Of a DNA stretch of 64,000 bases, positions 16,470 through 23,825 are shown piece after piece. Each line of letters begins with the position of its first letter. The stretch's first letter is position 1. The position numbers and the translations under genes were made by a program. The notes under the pieces are model-generated. The model was not told the origin of the DNA. It did not search any database and was given only the letters and a program-made list of their open reading frames with translations. Origin of the DNA: Actinocatenispora sp963815125. GTDB taxonomy: Bacteria > Actinomycetota > Actinomycetes > Mycobacteriales > Micromonosporaceae. The stretch is from the NCBI GenBank assembly GCA_963815125.1, contig CAWFFM010000003.1, positions 558,001-622,000 of the forward strand, in the 5' to 3' direction.

Positions 16470-17713
16470 TGGCTTCTCGACCAGAAAAAGGCAGTATGCC
16501 GAATAAGTCGATACTTCTTCTGCTCGGCCTCGGTGCCTTCGCCGTCGGCACCGACGGTTTCATCATCAGTGGCATCCTGCCCCGGATCGCCGACTCGGTC
16601 TCGGTGTCCACCGCGACCGCGGGCCAGCTGGTCACCATCTTCACCATCGTGTACGCGGTGACCGCACCGATCCTCGCCGCCGTCACCTCCGCGGTGCCGC
16701 GCAAGGCGCTGCTGGCCAGTGCGATGACCGTGTTCGTCGTCGCCAACATCCTCGGTGCGGCGGCCGGCAGCTACTGGCTGATCGTCGTGGCCCGGGTGCT
16801 CGCCGCACTCGGCGCCGCCACGTACATCGGTCCTGCGGTCGCCGTCGCCGCCGGCGTCGTACCTGCCGAGTACCGGGGCCGAGCGTACGCGTTCGTGGCC
16901 GGCGGACTGTCCGTGGCCACCGCCCTCGGACTGCCGCTGGGCACCCTGATCGGCGCGGTGGCCAGCTGGCGGCTCACCCTGCTGCTGGTCGCCGGGCTCG
17001 CCGTGGTCGCCGTGGTCGGGCTCGCCGTGGCCATGCCCACCGTCGCCCTGCCACCGGCGCTCGGCCTGCTGGACCGGGTACGGGTGGTGACCCGCCCGGC
17101 CGTGCTCACCGCGCTGGGCGCGAACCTGTTCGTCGCGGCCGCGGCGTACGGGCTGTTCACCTATGTCGCGCCGCTGACCTCGGCGATGACCCCGATCCGC
17201 GGCGCCGGACTCACCGTCGTACTGCTCGCCTGGGGGCTCGCCGCGCTGGTCGCCAACCCGCTCGGCGGCCGGTGGAACGACCGGTACGGCCCGCACCGGG
17301 TCTATCTGGCCATGACGGTCGCGCTGTGCGTCGTACTGGCCGCGTTCGGGCTGGTCGCCGCCGTCGTACCGGACGACCAGTGGCTCAGCGCCGGGGTTTT
17401 CGTGCTGCTGGTGCTGGCCCTCAGTGGCGCGGCCTGGGGACTACAACCGGCCCAGGCCAACCGGATCATGGCGTTCGCGCCGCAGGCCGCGCCGGTCGCG
17501 GTGTCCTTCGGCAACTCGGCGACCTACGTCGGCATCTCGGTCGGCAGCGCGCTGGGCGGTGTGGTGGTCAGCCGCTGGTCGGTGACCTGGGTGAGCTGGA
17601 TGGGGGTCGCGTTCGCCGTGCTCGCGGTCGGCTTCATCCTGCTGGCCCGCCGGCACGTGCCGGCCGCCGGACAGCCGGCGCCCACCCCCGCCGGTGAGCC
17701 GGCGAAATCCTGA
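16469..17713 (+). CDS. MFS drug/metabolite exporter (DHA1-like)
   Basis: A 414-residue major-facilitator protein with about 12 predicted membrane helices. The first helix (LLLLGLGAFAVGTDGFIISGILP) and the loop after TM2 (AVPRKALL) are typical of the AraJ/Cml-type efflux subfamily; the RGRAYAFVAGGLSVATALGLPLGTLIG motif is the antiporter motif C region. It would export the cluster product or give self-resistance. ATG 16469 may be read from a leaderless transcript; ATG 16496, with AAAAGG upstream, is an equally good start (405 residues). Confidence 0.88.
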   Translation: MASRPEKGSMPNKSILLLLGLGAFAVGTDGFIISGILPRIADSVSVSTATAGQLVTIFTIVYAVTAPILAAVTSAVPRKALLASAMTVFVVANILGAAAGSYWLIVVARVLAALGAATYIGPAVAVAAGVVPAEYRGRAYAFVAGGLSVATALGLPLGTLIGAVASWRLTLLLVAGLAVVAVVGLAVAMPTVALPPALGLLDRVRVVTRPAVLTALGANLFVAAAAYGLFTYVAPLTSAMTPIRGAGLTVVLLAWGLAALVANPLGGRWNDRYGPHRVYLAMTVALCVVLAAFGLVAAVVPDDQWLSAGVFVLLVLALSGAAWGLQPAQANRIMAFAPQAAPVAVSFGNSATYVGISVGSALGGVVVSRWSVTWVSWMGVAFAVLAVGFILLARRHVPAAGQPAPTPAGEPAKS

Positions 17714-17733
17714 TCGACGTTCCCGGAGGAGCA

Positions 17734-19137
17734 ATGACGACGCCGTCCCGGTACCCGCTCTCGGCCGCCCAGGCGGGTGTCTGGATGGCCCAGCAACTGC
17801 ACCCGGACCGGGCCATCTTCCGGATCGGTGAACTCATGCGGATCGCCGGTCCGTTGGACCCGGCGCTGTTCGAGACGGCGCTGCGGCGGACCGTCGAGGA
17901 GACCGACAACCTGCACCTGCGGTTCACCGAGGACGACGAGGGCCGGGTATGGCAGTCCGTCGAAACACCCGGGCCGTGGCCACTGCCGATCGTCGACGTG
18001 ACCGGCGATCCCGCTGAGCCGGCTCCGCCGGCGGTGTGTGCTGAGCCGGCTTCGCCGGCGGTGTGTGCTGAGCCGGCTCCGCCGGCGGTGGCCACCGCCG
18101 AACCGCCGGCCGAGGTGGACCGGTGGATCCGTACCGATCTCGCCGAGAACATCGATCTGGACCACGGGCCGCTGTTCCGTTTCGCGCTGTTCCGCGTCGG
18201 TGAGCAGCTGCACTACTGGTACCACGGCTACCACCACATCCTCACCGACGGCATCGGCTGCGCGCTGTTCGTACGGCGGGTGGCGGCCCGCTACCGCGCG
18301 CTGCTGGACGGCGCTGCCGCACCCGAGCCCACGTACGGCAGCGTGCGCCGGCTGTTCGAGGCCGATGCGGCGTACCGGGACTCCGCCGAGTTCAGCGCCG
18401 ACCGGCGGTACTGGCACGACGCACTGGCCGACTGGTCGACGCCGGTACAGCTGGCCGACCGGGATGTGGTGCCGGGCGCCGGATTCGTACGCCGGGCCAC
18501 GTACCTGCCGGCGGAGGTGACCGCGGGCCTCGCCGCGCTGGCCGAAAGGCTGGCGACCAGCCGGGCACGGCTGCTGGTCGGTGCCGCGGTCAGCTACCTG
18601 GGTCAGGTCACCGGGGTCGACGACGTGGTGGTCGGGCTGCCGCTGACCGGCCGGGTCGACCCGGTGACCAGGGGGACGCCGGGCCTGACGGTGAACGTAC
18701 TGCCGCTACGGGTACCCGTCGACCGGACCGCGACGGTCGCGCAGTTCATCGCCCGGGTGGCGGACGCGGTACGCGGCGCGGTACGGCATCAGCGTTACCG
18801 GGGTGAGGACCTGTACCGGGAACTGCTGGGCCGCCCCGGCCGGCCGAGGTTCTTCGGACCGCTGGTCAACGTCATGCTGTTCGACTACGACCTGCGCTTC
18901 GGGCCCTGCCGTACCGTCACCTCGAACGTGTCGCTACGGCAGGTGGAGGATCTGGCCGTCACCGTGTACGACCGGTCCGACGGTGCCGGGCTGCGGATCG
19001 ACCTGGAGGCCAACCCGGCCCGCTACGACGAATCCACCCTGGTCAGGCTGCACGAAGGATTCGTCGGATACCTCACCCGCTTCGCCGGCGCCGACCCTGC
19101 CTCGCCGGTGCCGGCGGCGGCGATCACTCCTCGTTGA
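17734..19137 (+). CDS. Free-standing NRPS condensation domain
   Basis: A 467-residue condensation-fold protein with intact catalytic HHILTDG (H167, H168, D172) and no A or PCP domain. LSAAQAGVWMAQQL is core motif C1, and the GLPLTGR and LTVNVLPLRVPV segments match the middle and late core motifs. An insertion at residues ~94-119 is encoded by a 27-bp tandem repeat, giving AEPAPPAVC-type nonapeptides. A stand-alone C domain can join two carrier-bound chains or transfer a chain to a soluble amine or alcohol; with only two carriers upstream, either is possible. GGAGGAG precedes ATG 17734. Its 3' end overlaps the convergent oxidoreductase gene by 14 bp. Confidence 0.9.
   Translation: MTTPSRYPLSAAQAGVWMAQQLHPDRAIFRIGELMRIAGPLDPALFETALRRTVEETDNLHLRFTEDDEGRVWQSVETPGPWPLPIVDVTGDPAEPAPPAVCAEPASPAVCAEPAPPAVATAEPPAEVDRWIRTDLAENIDLDHGPLFRFALFRVGEQLHYWYHGYHHILTDGIGCALFVRRVAARYRALLDGAAAPEPTYGSVRRLFEADAAYRDSAEFSADRRYWHDALADWSTPVQLADRDVVPGAGFVRRATYLPAEVTAGLAALAERLATSRARLLVGAAVSYLGQVTGVDDVVVGLPLTGRVDPVTRGTPGLTVNVLPLRVPVDRTATVAQFIARVADAVRGAVRHQRYRGEDLYRELLGRPGRPRFFGPLVNVMLFDYDLRFGPCRTVTSNVSLRQVEDLAVTVYDRSDGAGLRIDLEANPARYDESTLVRLHEGFVGYLTRFAGADPASPVPAAAITPR
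18013..18090 (+). repeat. 27-bp tandem repeat, 2.9 copies, inside the C-domain gene
   Basis: Two full copies (18013-18039, 18040-18066) and a 24-nt third copy (18067-18090) differ only by C/T changes and the truncated end. The unit keeps the reading frame and encodes A-E-P-A-P/S-P-A-V-C. Near-identity suggests recent slippage. The repeat sits in a loop after IVDVTGDP and should lengthen a flexible Pro-rich linker, not the catalytic core. Confidence 0.9.
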
Positions 19138-20278
19138 CCGAGTACAGCGGGAAGTAGGTGTCCAGCTTGTCCGCCGCGTAGTCGGCGGCCAGCTGGGGCA
19201 CGTCGTCGAAGGAGTACACACCGGCCCGGTCGGACTCGGCCAACCAGCCGCTGGACTCGACGAAGTCCCGGATCTGCGGGCAGTCCTGCTGCCGCCAGAC
19301 GTGCGTGTTCACGTGCAGCTGGCGGCCGATGCAGGCGCTTGCCCGCTTGTAGGACAGGTCCATACCGGCCTTCCAACCGACCGTGGACACCACACCCTGC
19401 CGGGACAGTGCCTTCGTCACCGTGGGCCACAGTGCACCGCCGATGTTGTCCAGGAAGATGGACACTCCCCGGCCGCCGCTGAGTTCACCGATCCGGTTCA
19501 GGAACGCGCGCTGTGCGGTACGCCGCCGGTCCTTGGCCTCCGGGCTCCGCCCGTCGACCGCCAGGTTCGCGAACTCGCGCCGGTCCACCCCGACGATCCC
19601 GCGGTCCGCCAGCATCCGCAGCCGGTCGTCCCGGCTCGCCGTCATCGCCACCGTGAAACCGGCCTGCCGGGCCAGTTCCAGCTCGGCCAGCGCCACCCCG
19701 CCGCCCCAGCCGAACACCAGGTGACCGGCCGGGTCCTCGTCCGGCAACTGGGACCGCCAGCAGGCGTACGAGACCTTCCAGTTGTCCCAGGCGGTGAAGT
19801 AGCGGCCGTACGTGGCCCACTGGTGCAGCGGGTAGCGGGTGTTCTCCGGCAACGGCAGCAGTACGTCGGCCGGGAACTTGGTGCGCCGGGCCAGTAGTCC
19901 GTACGTGCCCGGGGTGTCGTACGCGTAGGCCAGTTCGACGTAGCCACGGGCGTCGAGCTGACCGAACGGCATCAGCAGGCACAGTTCGCCTTCGGTACGG
20001 TCGCGTACCCCGGCGCCGGGGCGCAGTACCCGGACCAGCCCGGCATTGCCGAGGATCACGTGGTCCTCGCCGCGCTGCCGGCACACGTCGATGGGGGAGC
20101 GGGCGATCGCGTGGTTGAGATTGGCTTCCCAGGACCCGTACAGCGGCTCGACAAGTACCTCATGGTCTGCGAGGTCGGGAAGGTGGACCTGCGCCCGTTC
20201 CAGCGATCCCGGTTCCGGGGCCGCGCCTGCGGTCGGTTCCGGTCCGGCGCGGAGTATCCACGCATCGGTCTCGATCAC
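19124..20278 (-). CDS. MDR-superfamily oxidoreductase (zinc-independent type) of the cluster
   Basis: A ~384-residue medium-chain dehydrogenase/reductase. The N-terminal GroES-like half contains HEVLVEPLYGSWEANLNHAI and GNAGLVRVLRPGAGV; the Rossmann half begins at VFGWGGGVALAELELARQAGFTVAMTAS. The usual zinc-ligand pattern is not evident, so it may be an enoyl/quinone-type reductase or a relative of the crotonyl-CoA carboxylase/reductase branch rather than an alcohol dehydrogenase. It could reduce the chain or the released aldehyde. GTG 20278 lies 5 nt after GGGAGG; GTG 20281 is the adjacent alternative. It is convergent with the C-domain gene, so its cluster membership is likely but not proven. 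Confidence 0.7.
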   Translation of the reverse strand: MIETDAWILRAGPEPTAGAAPEPGSLERAQVHLPDLADHEVLVEPLYGSWEANLNHAIARSPIDVCRQRGEDHVILGNAGLVRVLRPGAGVRDRTEGELCLLMPFGQLDARGYVELAYAYDTPGTYGLLARRTKFPADVLLPLPENTRYPLHQWATYGRYFTAWDNWKVSYACWRSQLPDEDPAGHLVFGWGGGVALAELELARQAGFTVAMTASRDDRLRMLADRGIVGVDRREFANLAVDGRSPEAKDRRRTAQRAFLNRIGELSGGRGVSIFLDNIGGALWPTVTKALSRQGVVSTVGWKAGMDLSYKRASACIGRQLHVNTHVWRQQDCPQIRDFVESSGWLAESDRAGVYSFDDVPQLAADYAADKLDTYFPLYSVNEE

Positions 20279-20467
20279 CACGGCCTCCCGATTCAGCCCG
20301 GATTGCTACCTCACGGGAAACTACCGAGCACCGTCGTCGCCGGACATCCTGCAAAAGGCGTGCCGCCATGCGACCAGAGTCGCGCCGTCGCAGTCACCTG
20401 GTCGGTGTCCTCTCGCACCGTCGGGACCTGACGGTGAGGCGTGCCGCAGCGGGCCCGGAACGGCGGA

Positions 20468-20496
20468 GGCCCGGCGGAGTAGCCTTCCGCCGGGCC
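20468..20496. terminator. 11-bp GC-rich hairpin
   Basis: GGCCCGGCGGA (20468-20478) pairs perfectly with TCCGCCGGGCC (20486-20496) around a 7-nt loop. It lies just past the tRNA-like sequence on the minus strand, where a tRNA terminator would be expected. There is no U-tract. Confidence 0.6.
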
Positions 20497-20507
20497 CGGA
20501 CAGGTCG

Positions 20508-20560
20508 CCTCTACCGTTGGGCTACCCCGCTGACCGCGGAGAAGGGAATCGAACCCCTAC
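20508..20560 (-). other. tRNA-like 3' half followed by 5' half (permuted order), probable remnant
   Basis: Read on the minus strand, a T-arm (AGGGG-TTCGATT-CCCTT) with a 3' acceptor strand CTCCGCG lies at about 20556-20535. Two or three bases later comes a 5' acceptor-like strand AGCGGGG (20531-20525), TA, and a D-arm (GCCC-AACGGTAGA-GGC). The acceptor strands can pair over six positions (GCGGGG with CTCCGC, one G-T), so the halves look like they belong together but in circularly permuted order. I cannot find a convincing anticodon stem-loop, so I do not call a functional tRNA. It abuts the truncated pseudogene, suggesting an old recombination or integration scar. Confidence 0.5.
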
Positions 20561-20607
20561 TGGAACCGACCGCCCATTTGCAGATGTCGGCGCGTTTAAG
20601 GGGGAAA

Positions 20608-20837
20608 ACCGGGTCATGATCCGTACCGTGTCGCGGATCACCTCATCGGCCTTGATCTGCACCTTCGTGGACTCCGGCGGCAGCCGCTCGCCCTCCTCGT
20701 CCTTCGGCTGGTAGGTACGGGAGATCCCGGACAGTGGCGCCGGCTTCTGCAGGCTCTGGTGCGTGGGCGGTGAGCTCCTGGAACGAGCGGCTCTTGACGC
20801 CCTTCTCGACGGCGATGATCTGGTTGAGGCGTGCCAT
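20608..20837 (-). pseudogene. Truncated, frameshifted remnant of a conserved actinobacterial gene (DUF7873-like)
   Basis: From ATG 20837, with GGGAG upstream, the frame reads MARLNQIIAVEKGVKSR and SFQELT, then slips. The next frame, from about 20760, continues HQSLQKPAPLSGISRTYQPK, DEEGERLPPESTKVQIKADE and VIRDT. Both parts match, as I remember it, one conserved ~230-residue actinobacterial protein whose start is M-A-K-L-N-Q-I-I-A-V-E-K-G. Only about the first 75 residues remain before the sequence changes near 20608 and runs into the tRNA-like element. So there is both a frameshift and a 3' truncation. The function of the family is not known to me. Confidence 0.7.
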
Positions 20838-21094
20838 GTCGTGCTCCCGGTCGGTGTCCTGCGGCCCGCGGGTCGACAGCGGGTCCATCCGGACCCGGAG
20901 GCTAACGGGGCGGTTCAACCGCGCCGCCTGCCTGTGCCGCGCCGGGCATCGACACGCGAGGTGGGCGGGTTCGCGCACGATGTCGCGTTCGGACCGCCTG
21001 CGGGTACGACTTTCACGAACCATCGACCAGTCCGGGTCCGGCTCGGCACCGAATTGAGCGTGACAGAGTTCGGGGTGGCGGGAGGGGAGGCTCC
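20838..21094. promoter_or_regulatory. Upstream region of the sigma-factor gene
   Basis: About 260 bp without a supported gene. It should hold the sigK promoter. I see no confident -35/-10 pair. GGAGGGGAGG at 21081-21090 is the ribosome-binding site for GTG 21095. Confidence 0.3.
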
Positions 21095-21718
21095 GTGGCA
21101 TGGAGTCGTCGACGCGCCGGAGGCGCGATCCGGACCGTCCGCGCGGTGCCGGACACACCTGCGGGAGCGTGCCGTGACGAGACCGGTGACCTGCTGCGGC
21201 GCATCGCGCTCGGCGACGAGCAGGCCTTCGACCGGCTGTACGAACTGATCGCGCCCCGCGTCTACGGGCTGGTGTTACGGATCCTGCGGGACCCGGCGCA
21301 GTCCGAGGAGGTCGCGCAGGACGTCCTGGTCGAGATCTGGCGCACCGCGGCGCGGTACGACCAGACCCGGGGCAGCGGTGTGACCTGGGCACTGACCCTG
21401 GCGCACCGGCGCGCCGTGGACCGGGTACGCAGCGCGCAGGCCGGCGCGGTCCGGGACCGGCTGGACGCGGCACGCTCCGCGACCGACTCCTACGACGTGG
21501 TCGCCGAGGAGGTGGCGGTACGGCTGGAACACGAGCAGGTACGCCGCTGCCTGAGCGGCCTGACCGAACTGCAGCGGGAGGCCATCACCCTGGCCTACTA
21601 CGGCGGACACTCCTACCGGGTGGTGGCCGAGCTGCTCGACGTACCACTGCCGACCGTGAAGACCCGGATGCGGGACGGCCTTATCCGGCTACGTGACTGT
21701 CTGGGGGTGAGTTCATGA
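21095..21718 (+). CDS. sigK: ECF sigma factor, SigK-like
   Basis: A 207-residue group IV sigma factor. Region 2 (residues ~40-100) has AFDRLYELIAPRVYGLVLRI, EEVAQDVLVEIW and the -10 recognition helix; region 4 (~145-200) has LTELQREAITLAYYGGHSYR, VVAELLDVPLPTVKTRMRDG and LIRLRDCL. The gene is followed, with ATGA overlap, by an RskA-type anti-sigma factor, the standard SigK/RskA arrangement. Such pairs respond to envelope or redox signals. Codon 21275 is TTA, rare at this GC content. The GTG start at 21095 fits the strong upstream GGAGGGGAGG; the nearby ATG at 21100 is out of frame. Confidence 0.88.
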   Translation: MAWSRRRAGGAIRTVRAVPDTPAGACRDETGDLLRRIALGDEQAFDRLYELIAPRVYGLVLRILRDPAQSEEVAQDVLVEIWRTAARYDQTRGSGVTWALTLAHRRAVDRVRSAQAGAVRDRLDAARSATDSYDVVAEEVAVRLEHEQVRRCLSGLTELQREAITLAYYGGHSYRVVAELLDVPLPTVKTRMRDGLIRLRDCLGVSS

Positions 21719-22482
21719 CCAGGAGCGGGGAAGATTCCGTGCACACCCTGATCGGTGCGTACGTACTGGACGCGGTGACGGACATCGAACGGCGGGCCGT
21801 ACAGGCACATCTCGCCGAATGCGACACCTGCGCCGCCGAGGCCGTGGAACTGCGCGCCACCGCGGCCCGGCTCGGCGACGCCGCGGTGAGCACACCCCCG
21901 GCCGGCCTGCGCGAGAAGGTCCTCGCCGAGGTGTCCCGCACCCGCCAGGACGGGCCGTCGAACCGTCGACCGGAAGGCTCCGGCCGCCTCGACGCCCGGC
22001 GCTGGGCGGTGGCCGCCGCCGCGGCGCTGGTACTGATCATGGTCGCGGTCGGCGTCACCTACGGGATCCAGCAGAGCCGGGTGGACGACCAGCGACGACG
22101 TGCGGCGGCGGTGACAGCACAGCAGGACCGGCTGTCCGCGGTACTGACCGCGCCGGATGCGACCGTCACCGCGAACAGGTCGCTGGTCGGTGGCGGTCGG
22201 GCCCGGATGGTCGTCTCCCGGAAGCTGGACCGCGGGGTGGTGGTGCTGGCAGACCTGCCCGCCCCGAGATCGGGCCGGGTGTATGAGCTGTGGTTGATGA
22301 AGGGGAGTGAGTTGTCCAGCGCCGTCCCGGTCCGCGTGCTGGACCCAGGTCAGCACGCCGCCACCGCGCTGATGTCCGGTGTGGTGGGACACGACACGTT
22401 CGGTATCTCGGTGGAACCGGAAGGTGGATCGCCCCACCCTTCGCCGGGTTCCGTCTACGGCGCGCTGCCGCTACCCACCTGA
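21715..22482 (+). CDS. rskA: Membrane anti-sigma factor, RskA-like
   Basis: A 255-residue protein with a cytoplasmic zinc-associated anti-sigma domain (HLAECDTC, the H-x3-C-x2-C core near residues 30-40), one membrane helix at about residues 98-118 (WAVAAAAALVLIMVAVGV) and an extracytoplasmic RskA C-terminal domain (residues ~150-250, with LPAPRSGRVYELWLMKG). It would hold the partner sigma factor at the membrane until cleaved by regulated proteolysis. It is translationally coupled to the sigma gene, as expected for 1:1 control. Confidence 0.88.
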   Translation: MTRSGEDSVHTLIGAYVLDAVTDIERRAVQAHLAECDTCAAEAVELRATAARLGDAAVSTPPAGLREKVLAEVSRTRQDGPSNRRPEGSGRLDARRWAVAAAAALVLIMVAVGVTYGIQQSRVDDQRRRAAAVTAQQDRLSAVLTAPDATVTANRSLVGGGRARMVVSRKLDRGVVVLADLPAPRSGRVYELWLMKGSELSSAVPVRVLDPGQHAATALMSGVVGHDTFGISVEPEGGSPHPSPGSVYGALPLPT

Positions 22483-22488
22483 CAGGCG

Positions 22489-22534
22489 GCGTTTCCCCGG
22501 GTGTCGGCACCGGTCCGCACAGCCGGGGAAACGC
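22489..22534 (+). terminator. 12-bp inverted repeat after the anti-sigma gene
   Basis: GCGTTTCCCCGG (22489-22500) pairs perfectly with CCGGGGAAACGC (22523-22534), leaving a 22-nt loop. It starts 7 nt after the anti-sigma stop. A rho-independent-like terminator is the simplest reading; an operator for mqnC is possible. Confidence 0.55.
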
Positions 22535-22617
22535 GCCGTAGGGGCACTGGTGTGGGGCATACCGCAGCCCGGCCGGCAGCCGTGAGGTCGGGCGGAGCAG
22601 CGCGTACGCTCGGCTTC

Positions 22618-23808
22618 GTGACTCAGAGCCGGGAAGTCAGCGGGATCCTGCAACGGGCGGCCGACGGTGGGCGGATCACGCCCGAGGAGGCGCTGCTCGC
22701 CTACACCGACGCGCCGTTCCACGAGCTGGGCGAGGCGGCCGACGTGGTACGTCGCCGGCGCTATCCGGACAACATCGTCACGTACATCATCGAGCGCAAC
22801 ATCAACTACACGAACTTCTGCGTCACGGCGTGCAAGTTCTGTGCGTTCTACCGGGCGCCGAAGCACGCCGAGGGCTGGGTACGCGAACTCGACGACATCC
22901 TGGCCCGCTGCGCGGAGACCGTCGAGCTCGGTGGGACCCAGATCATGTTCCAGGGCGGTCACCACCCCGAGTTCGGCGTGGAGTACTACGAGACGACCTT
23001 CGCCGCGATCAAGGAACGGTTCCCGCAACTGGTCATCCACTCGCTGGGGGCCAGCGAGATCGTGCACATGGCCAAGGTCTCCGGGGTGTCGACCGGTGAG
23101 GCGCTGCGCCGAATCCACTCGGCCGGCCTGGACTCGCTGGCCGGTGCAGGCGCGGAGATCCTGCCGGCCCGGCCGCGTACGGTCATCGCCCCGCTCAAGG
23201 AGTCCGGCGAGCGATGGCTGGAGGTCATGGAGGAGGCGCACCGGCACGGCGTCGAGTCCACGGTGACCATGCTGATGGGCACCGGCGAGACCAACGCCGA
23301 GCGGATCGAGCACCTGCGGATGATCCGCGAGGTGCAGGACCGTACCGGTGGGTTCCGGTCCTTCATCCCGTACACCTACCAGCCGGAGAACAACCACCTG
23401 AAGGGCCGCACCCAGGCCACCAGCGTGGAGTACCTGCGGCTGCTGGCGGTGGCCCGGCTGTACCTGGACAACGTCGCGCATCTGCAGTCGTCCTGGTTGA
23501 CCACCGGCAAGGACGTCGGGCAGCTGTCCCTGCACATGGGCGTGGACGACCTGGGTTCGATCATGCTGGAGGAGAACGTCATCTCCTCGGCTGGCGCCCG
23601 GCACCGTTCCAACCTGCTGCAACTGGTCTGGATGATCCGCAACGCCGGTCGGATCCCGGCGCAGCGCGACACCCGGTACAACCACCTGGCGGTGCATCAC
23701 ACGCCGGCCGACGACCCGACCGACGAGCGGGTCCGCTCGCACGTCTCGTCCATCGCGATCCCGGACGACGGCGGCCGTACCGAACTGAACCTGGTCGACG
23801 CCGGCTGA
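22618..23808 (+). CDS. mqnC: Cyclic dehypoxanthinyl futalosine synthase MqnC (radical SAM)
   Basis: This radical SAM enzyme cyclises dehypoxanthinyl futalosine in the futalosine menaquinone pathway. The 396-residue protein has the 4Fe-4S motif CVTACKFC (C68, C72, C75), YIIERNINYTNFC before it, and the MqnC/CofH-family segments GGTQIMFQGGHHPEFG and YTYQPENNHLKG. Absence of a second radical SAM half and the quinone context favour MqnC over the F420 enzyme CofH. I chose GTG 22618: an in-frame extension to 22501 has no family similarity. A -10-like TACGCT ends 7 nt before this GTG, so the mRNA may be leaderless; no ribosome-binding site is seen. Confidence 0.9.
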   Translation: MTQSREVSGILQRAADGGRITPEEALLAYTDAPFHELGEAADVVRRRRYPDNIVTYIIERNINYTNFCVTACKFCAFYRAPKHAEGWVRELDDILARCAETVELGGTQIMFQGGHHPEFGVEYYETTFAAIKERFPQLVIHSLGASEIVHMAKVSGVSTGEALRRIHSAGLDSLAGAGAEILPARPRTVIAPLKESGERWLEVMEEAHRHGVESTVTMLMGTGETNAERIEHLRMIREVQDRTGGFRSFIPYTYQPENNHLKGRTQATSVEYLRLLAVARLYLDNVAHLQSSWLTTGKDVGQLSLHMGVDDLGSIMLEENVISSAGARHRSNLLQLVWMIRNAGRIPAQRDTRYNHLAVHHTPADDPTDERVRSHVSSIAIPDDGGRTELNLVDAG

Positions 23809-23825
23809 CCCGGTCTGCGCGACCT

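Noticed and set aside
18013..18090. CRISPR-like repeat
   Set aside because: Contiguous 27-bp tandem copies without spacers inside a gene; it is coding slippage, not an array.
19124..20278. Crotonyl-CoA carboxylase/reductase supplying an unusual extender unit
   Set aside because: It is shorter than the ~450 residues of that family and I cannot see its CO2-binding motif; left as a general MDR enzyme.
20500..20620. A normal, functional tRNA gene
   Set aside because: The T-arm precedes the D-arm on the minus strand and no anticodon stem-loop can be built in either order with confidence.
20046..20714. A 222-codon plus-strand frame across the tRNA-like region
   Set aside because: Its EGNRTP-type peptide is the classic false translation of an antisense T-arm; nothing else in it looks coding.
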